Shown: one piece after another, positions 59,182 through 64,000 of the stretch | Position numbering within the stretch: the first letter of the stretch is position 1 | Layout of the letters: each line of letters starts with the position of its first letter | Assembly (NCBI GenBank): GCA_026874595.1 | Contig: CM049317.1 | Location: 65,629,618 to 65,693,617, forward strand | Direction: 5' to 3' | Source: Sipunculus nudus | Lineage: Eukaryota; Annelida; Sipuncula; Golfingiida; Sipunculidae | Length of the DNA: 64,000 bases | Position numbers and translations under genes: made by a program | The notes under the pieces: model-generated | Database searches by the model: none | Told to the model about the DNA's origin: nothing | Seen by the model: the letters and a program-made list of their open reading frames with translations, nothing else

Positions 59182-59345
59182 CTACAAAAACAGCGAGTAC
59201 AAGATGAACTGGTAAATTTCAAAATGACGCTTCCCTGTACCGATTTCGTCTACAGCAGAAACACTTGATAACTGGTCACTTCGTCAATTGAAAAAGATCA
59301 ACAGTATTTATCTGGTACAAACAAAAGTGGTCTGATTAATTCATG

Positions 59346-59575
59346 TACAGAAAATGACCATCAGGTGGCAAAGAGGAGTACAGAAAATGACCACCAGGTG
59401 GCAAAGAGGAGTACAAAAAATGACCACCAGGTGGTAAAGAGGAGTACAGAAAATGACCACCAGGTGGAAAAGAGGAGTACAAAAAAAATGACCAACAGGT
59501 GGCAAAGAGGAGTACAGAAAATGACCACCAGGTGGTAAAGAGGAGTGCAGAAAATGACCACCAGTTAGCCCAGTG
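59346..59575. repeat. 33-bp minisatellite with a CCACCAGGTGGC core, seven copies
   Basis: The unit reads TACAGAAAATGACCACCAGG then TGGCAAAGAGGAG. Seven copies lie in the intron between LDLa-3 and LDLa-2 of gene D, most with the core CCA(C/T)CAGGTGG intact. Open frames across it arise because 33 is a multiple of three. Confidence 0.95.
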
Positions 59576-59663
59576 AGAATTACAAAACACGAAAGCCAAG
59601 GGGCAATGTAGACTACTAATCACGACCGAAGGAAAACAATGTATAGCTCAGAACGTGACGTAC

Positions 59664-59789
59664 CTGGAGCACAGCTGGATTTCTTACAGTAAACTGGATC
59701 CTCGTCAGAATTGTCACCGCAGTCGTCCTCACCATCACACAGCCAGTTTTGTGGTATACACTTATTTATGGATTTACATCCAACAGAAC
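59664..59789 (-). CDS. Gene D exon: LDL-receptor class A repeat 2
   Basis: A 126-nt phase 1-1 exon, acceptor CTCTTTAG| and donor CCAG|GTACGT. It encodes [35 protein letters not shown], then KKSSCAPG. It is a recent duplicate of the exon at 61,300-61,425, with which it shares length, splice sites and flanking minisatellite. All LDLa hallmarks ([15 protein letters not shown]) are intact. Confidence 0.95.
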
Positions 59790-59962
59790 CTAAAGAGACA
59801 AAGAGATTAGTATATGTAGAAAATGATAATAACCATGAATACAGTTTATGCTTTGGGGTATATCAGTTTCCTATTAACTAGACTGACATTATAATCTACA
59901 GGTCAGAAAAAGGCAAACACTAGATTGTTAAGTTTGACTTGACATTTGACCCAGTTACTCAC

Positions 59963-59993
59963 CCACGTGCATGGTCAGTAGTGTGAACAACAT
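59963..59993 (-). CDS. Possible internal first exon of gene D
   Basis: An ATG within CAACATG context (compare the other leader exons) opens MLFTLLTMHV and ends at a good phase 1 donor GTGG|GTGAGT, compatible with splicing directly to the LDLa-2 exon. The minus-strand context GGTCACATGTTGTTCACA resembles GGTTGAACCATGTTGCTCA-type starts of genes A-C. It would give a shorter protein with a short leader. It may be a fossil leader from a partial gene copy. Confidence 0.4.
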
Positions 59994-60170
59994 GTGACCT
60001 TCAACAGCAGGGTCCTTATTTCTTATGTCAGCAAGCAATAAAGGTTAATCTCCCAAACCATCAAGAAAAACCCCTTTTGATAATGACCACAACAGGTATT
60101 AATGCCTCATCACATTACATTTACACCTTTTACAATTCTGGAAACAGTTGTATTACGTAAAGTATCTAGT

Positions 60171-60330
60171 GTTACGAAGACAAATTGTTCAGGGGAGGGG
60201 AAAATATTGGGCCGATCCCGGATTCGAACCCATGTCGATGGCGCACAAGTCCGGCGTACCAATCGCTTCACCAGAAAAGCATACTTCACTAAAGAGACAG
60301 TTCGATCCACTTTCATGTCGTCCCGAACGT
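60171..60330 (-). repeat. tRNA-derived SINE-like element, copy 1
   Basis: On the minus strand a perfect Pol III B box GGTTCGAATCC (around 60,216-60,226) is preceded by an A-box-like TGGTGAAGCGA. About 75% similar by eye to copy 2 at 60,441-60,593, with shared ends (GTTACGAAG ... CCCGAACGTAA). Confidence 0.6.
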
Positions 60331-60440
60331 AAGAGCGTTCTGCTATCAGAACAAGACTAATTTAACCCAGGGGTCACACTTTGGTGAGCTTATTCTCTGG
60401 GCCACAAAATTAACCGTCATCGCGGACGAGCCTCCATATT

Positions 60441-60593
60441 GTTACGAAGCAGTTGTTCAGGGGAAAAACATTGGGCCAATCCTGGATTCGAACCCTTGTC
60501 TGTGGTACACACGTCCGGCATACGAACCGCGTAACCAGAAAAGCATGCTTCACAAGCGAGACAGTTCGGTCCGCTTTTATGTCACCCCGTTAC
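60441..60593 (-). repeat. tRNA-derived SINE-like element, copy 2
   Basis: B box GGTTCGAATCC and A-box-like TGGTTACGCGG about 45 nt upstream on the minus strand. GTTAC stands at both ends (60,441-60,445 and 60,589-60,593), a possible target duplication. It lies in the same orientation as copy 1. Confidence 0.6.
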
Positions 60594-61299
60594 ACTAGTC
60601 AAACATGTCCATAGGTTTCTGTTTATATTTATAATGCCGCATCATGGATATTTAACCACAAAATAGATCCAATCTTTGGAAAATAAGAAAAAAATATGTC
60701 TGACAGCACTTACTTGCTGTTACTTAAATTGCGCTTGAACGTTGTAGATACATGCTCATAATGTGCTCCATTTACTTGATAAGTTTAATGTACAATTCCC
60801 AAACAAAACAGTTCGAGATTTCGGCATAAAGTCGTGCAGAGTGCATGAACGTTGGCAGGGGTTTATTTTTGGCATAACTCAGATAAATCCCCTGTGCTGA
60901 GCATTATAGCCACCAGGTCTAAATGAAGAGTACAATATATGACCTCTAGTGCGGAGCCCTCAGAATGATCACCAAACGATAAGCAGAGTAAAAAACAGAC
61001 TCACCCGATGACAGTGTAGAGGGTGTGTACCTTAGATGGTATTGTAGAGTACATAATATGACCACCCGGTGACAGTAAGTATTACAGAAAATGACCACCA
61101 GCTGGCAATGAGAATTACGGAAAATGAACACCAGGTGGCAAAGAGGAGTAGAGAAACTGACCACCACGTGGCAAAGATGAGTACGGAAAATTAACACCAG
61201 GTAGACCACTGAGAAGTACAAATCATGAAAACCAAGGGGCAATGTAGACTACTAATCACGACCGAGAGATAATAATGAATAGCTCAGAACGTGACGTAC
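60594..61299. repeat. Gene D intron with degenerate copies of the 33-bp minisatellite
   Basis: Between 61,050 and 61,230 four or five degraded units are visible (GACCACCAGCTGGC, AACACCAGGTGGC, GACCACCACGTGGC). The segment to 61,450 corresponds to 59,520-59,820 and was duplicated together with the LDLa exon. Confidence 0.7.
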
Positions 61300-61425
61300 C
61301 TGGAGCACAGCTGGATTTCTTACAGTAAACTAGATCCTCGTCAGAACTGTCACCGCAGTCATCCTCACCATCACACAGCCAGTTTTGCGGTATACACATA
61401 TTTGTGGATTGACATCTAAAAGAAC
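61300..61425 (-). CDS. Gene D exon: LDL-receptor class A repeat 1
   Basis: A 126-nt phase 1-1 exon, acceptor TGTCTTCTAG| and donor CCAG|GTACGT. It encodes [44 protein letters not shown] canonical LDLa repeat. Preceded by the micro-exon at 63,701, it would be the first domain of the mature protein (VTTANSG-SFRC). Confidence 0.95.
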
Positions 61426-62399
61426 CTAGAAGACAGGTCACTGGTGCTGTTCAGAAAGACAGAAGAGATTAATCTATGACGAAAATGAAAATAACCATAA
61501 ACAGAGTATATATTTTGTGGTATATCAGTTTTCACCATTAGCTAGATGAACACTATGATATACAGGTCAGAATAAGCTAAACATTGGATGTACATTGAGG
61601 TACATTGTTAGCATGAATCAAATACAGGACTACTCTCATGGCTATGACAGGTGTATCAGTTACTGAACGCTCGATACACACTGTAGTATGTACAGTCGTT
61701 CTCGGTTATATGGATGTATATATAGTTCAGAACACCCATGTAAAAACAACTCCACAATTTATTATAATCAAATGAAACATGACTAATTGGAAAATGGATT
61801 AACCTCTCTACAATACCTGCTTTATCTTCTTTTTTTAAGATGGACAGAACCTGTTTTTATATCTTAGAATTCTTATTTCACATACTAGTATTAGAATTCA
61901 TAATAGGATTGTTTTTTTATTTTAATCAGTCTTGCCATGTTCAAAGCTAAAACATAAAATGTTATGACCCATTTTGAGTGTGTGTGTGGGGGGGGGGTTA
62001 CACAAAAAAAACATCTTGGATGTAGTGGTGGGATTGTGTTAAATGAAATGATAAATAAATGAAAGTCCACAACCACATAGCTTACTACGTATAACTACTA
62101 TTAGATAAATATTACCAGTATTAAAGTCCTTCACAGTATATTCTTTAGTCAAACCACTTTTCAAGTTTCCTTGTTATGTAGTTTAATATTAGAGCATTAA
62201 AAAGTGGTTTGTCATTACTGGTCGCTTAAAATTGTGTACCACTTTAAAAACTAGAATATCAGCAGAAGCTGACAAAAGCCCTCAGCCAAAAGAACAGTGT
62301 TTAGATGTGGTAACAGTAACAAGTACTAAATATCTGTTCTCACATGGATGTATATCTGTACATGTCTCAGTTATAAATTTAAAATGGAGAGGTATGTAC
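61426..62399. other. Intron of gene D, no exon recognised
   Basis: AT-rich; a run of G (about 61,988-61,997) follows a short (TG) tract. Confidence 0.45.
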
Positions 62400-62990
62400 C
62401 ATGATTCATAACAATCCACTAAATGCTTCCTGAAAAATATGCTTCTAAGTTTTATTCTATTATAAGCTCTGTGACCTTGAAAAGTAGGGCAAGGTCACCC
62501 ATCTTCGAACTTGAACAAGATTTTTGTCGATATACATTTTCACCAAAGAAATAAAATTCCTATTGTGAATCCTTTTAGAGATATCCCGCTCACAAGGCCA
62601 AAGTTGAAAAATCCAAGAAAAAATCATTGAAAAATCAGAAATTGCAGGTGGTGCCCCCAAACTTGTGCAACAGTTACAGACAATCAGTCCCTATGATCAT
62701 AGTAAGTATTGTGAAAATCCACCCAATGGTTCCTGAGAAAAAGCTTCTAAATGTTTTTTTCTATAATCAGCTCTAAGACGTAGAAAAATAGGTCAAGGTC
62801 ACCCATCTTCAAACTTGACCGAGATTTTGTCAATATACATCTTCACTGAAAAAATAAATTCCTACGAAGAATCCTTTTCGAGATATCCTGCTCACAAGCC
62901 CAAAGTTGAAAAATCCGATAAAAAATGTGGAAAATCGTGAAAGACTCTTCTCCATTTTAAATCCTGTACGGTCCAATCTGGTCATGATGA
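62400..62990. repeat. Tandem pair of a ~300-bp dispersed repeat with AGGTCAAGGTCA
   Basis: Copy 1 (about 62,400-62,700) and copy 2 (about 62,701-62,990) share CCTGA(A/G)AAA(T/A)A(T/A)GCTTCTAA, GGTCACCCATCTTC, GAGATATCC and GCTCACAAG(G/C)CCAAAGTTGA. Copy 2 contains AGGTCAAGGTCA at 62,790-62,801; copy 1 has GGGCAAGGTCA. This family is widespread in mollusc genomes to my knowledge. Confidence 0.7.
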
Positions 62991-63424
62991 ATCAGCTCTA
63001 TGTATGTATATCCACCTTATGTATGTGTGACGGTGCATAGAAAAACGTGTCTACTGATCTTGATGGAGAAGCGGGTAGTATATACGCTCCTCATGCAGTG
63101 GTTATACACTGCAGCCGTCCCAGACATCGTTTCGTGTAACCGCTGCTTGGTATGGCAAGTTTCGCTGGGCGGAAAACCAGAATGCGCTCAGTGCACAGCA
63201 TTGTAATCAGAATACTGAAAGCGTTTTATTGCATTATGTTTGGACTGGATGCACAATGCAATACCACGCTTTCATGGGTATGATTACAATTCTGTGTTCC
63301 AGGGGAAAACCTGCAATCTTGGGATAGAATGTGTCCAGGGGTGGGGGAATGTGACCGAGCATATTAACACAATCCTACTGATCTCGCCATTGACGTTTTA
63401 TTTATTTTATTTTATTTTTTTTTT

Positions 63425-63500
63425 TTTTTAATTAAAGTAGGTAGGACGCTGGACTCTTTTTGGAGCCGTTCGTGTTCGATCACAGGGATCGACCGTGTTT
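63425..63500 (+). repeat. tRNA-like SINE head (weak)
   Basis: TAGGACGCTGGACT resembles an A box and GTGTTCGATCAC a B box, about 25 nt apart, downstream of a poly-T tract. The pairing needed for a functional tRNA is not seen. Confidence 0.25.
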
Positions 63501-63700
63501 GTGTTATCATCCTATTCATATTTGTTTATACAAGCATTCGTTATTCCCGATATTATGTTTTGAACGTTCTTGTTTGTCATTCCTACTATGTTTACCGTTT
63601 ATTGGTTAACCTTTTAAACAGTGAATATAGACTAACCCTTATCCTCACATAGTTTATAGGGTTAAATGTATGCATGACGTAAAAATAAAACAAAACTCAC

Positions 63701-63719
63701 CAGAATTAGCTGTTGTTAC
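63701..63719 (-). CDS. Gene D signal-peptide micro-exon (19 nt)
   Basis: Acceptor TTCTTTCAG| and donor TCTG|GTGAGT. It encodes VTTANS in phase 0-to-1, the same length and phases as the gene B micro-exon. Only phase 0 is open. The matching 33-nt first exon must lie above 64,000 and is outside the window. Counting a 33-nt first exon, gene D would encode about 555 residues: leader, three LDLa, three stalk cassettes, and the stalk/coiled-coil end. Confidence 0.75.
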
Positions 63720-64000
63720 CTGAAAGAACAAGTGACATCATAAAATCAACAGCAAAACATAAAAATGGAATCCATAGGTTACGGCGCTCAGCTGAAGTTC
63801 TCCGTGCGAATATTTGAATAAGGGGCAACAGTTTTATTATTATTATTATTATTATTTCTTTACTACTATGTGGTTAATCTAATGCAACGGTAAGTGCTAT
63901 TCAGAATTACAGGTTTTATTGCATAAATGAATATTCCCCCATTATTACTTTTCGGTTGACCACGTAGTTTTTGTTAACCTTCATATTTGTAGTAAGATAA
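63720..64000. other. Intron of gene D with a (TAT)n tract
   Basis: (TTA)n at about 63,833-63,856. Nothing else was recognised. Confidence 0.5.

Noticed and set aside
59336-59623. 95-codon minus-strand frame with repeated LYSSLPPGGHF
   Set aside because: It is the translation of the 33-bp minisatellite, open only because the unit is a multiple of three; it lies in an intron of gene D.

Overview
This is nuclear DNA from a metazoan, most likely a marine bivalve mollusc. The sequence is AT-rich, with long (TA)n and poly-G/poly-C tracts, short exons with GT..AG borders separated by 0.5-12 kb introns, tRNA-derived SINE-like pieces, TIR elements, and AGGTCAAGGTCA-type and (CTGT)n dispersed repeats that I associate with bivalve genomes. 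No species can be named. All recognisable host genes lie on the minus strand, so transcription runs from high to low coordinates. Most short open frames elsewhere are chance frames in introns and repeats.

The window holds a tandem cluster of related modular genes for secreted or membrane proteins. They are built from phase 1-1 exons encoding LDL-receptor class A (LDLa), C-type lectin (CTLD), EB/EGF-like and Thr/Ser-rich stalk modules. Gene D (63,719 down to 52,015; its first exon is probably beyond 64,000) has a 19-nt signal-peptide micro-exon, three LDLa exons, three 243-nt mucin-like cassette exons and a terminal exon with a stalk plus an amphipathic/coiled-coil module. Gene C is only an orphan signal exon at 46,943, with a decayed LDLa relic near 47,950. 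Gene B (35,458 to 27,554) is complete: a 33-nt signal exon, a 19-nt micro-exon, two LDLa exons, an EB/EGF-like exon and a stalk + transmembrane exon, 348 codons that join in frame at every junction. Gene A (25,626 to 224) has a signal exon, a micro-exon with a stop-like TAG, parts of two or three CTLDs, a decayed EB-like exon and a terminal exon paralogous to that of gene D. It may be partly degenerate.

The long first intron of gene A (about 11.8 kb) carries a 6.4-kb near-perfect palindrome (arms of about 3.09 kb, TTAA on both sides, a second hairpin at its centre), and a GCGAC-rich TIR element. A 1.5-kb TTA-flanked Harbinger-like element follows at 23.57-25.06 kb. Other mobile DNA comprises a pogo/Tigger relic inserted in one unit of the gene D cassette duplication (54.1-55.4 kb), a broken retrotransposon gag with a CCHC knuckle (33.7-34.2 kb), a frameshifted PHD-finger sequence (36.3-36.8 kb) and several SINE-like pieces. 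Minisatellites in gene D introns repeat a CCACCAGGTGGC core every 33 bp.

The genes share leader exons and module phases but end differently. Gene B is membrane-anchored, while genes A and D end in a helix-forming module without a membrane segment. I infer a locus that diversifies by exon shuffling and tandem duplication and produces extracellular binding proteins. An immune or recognition role is only inferred from the domain types.
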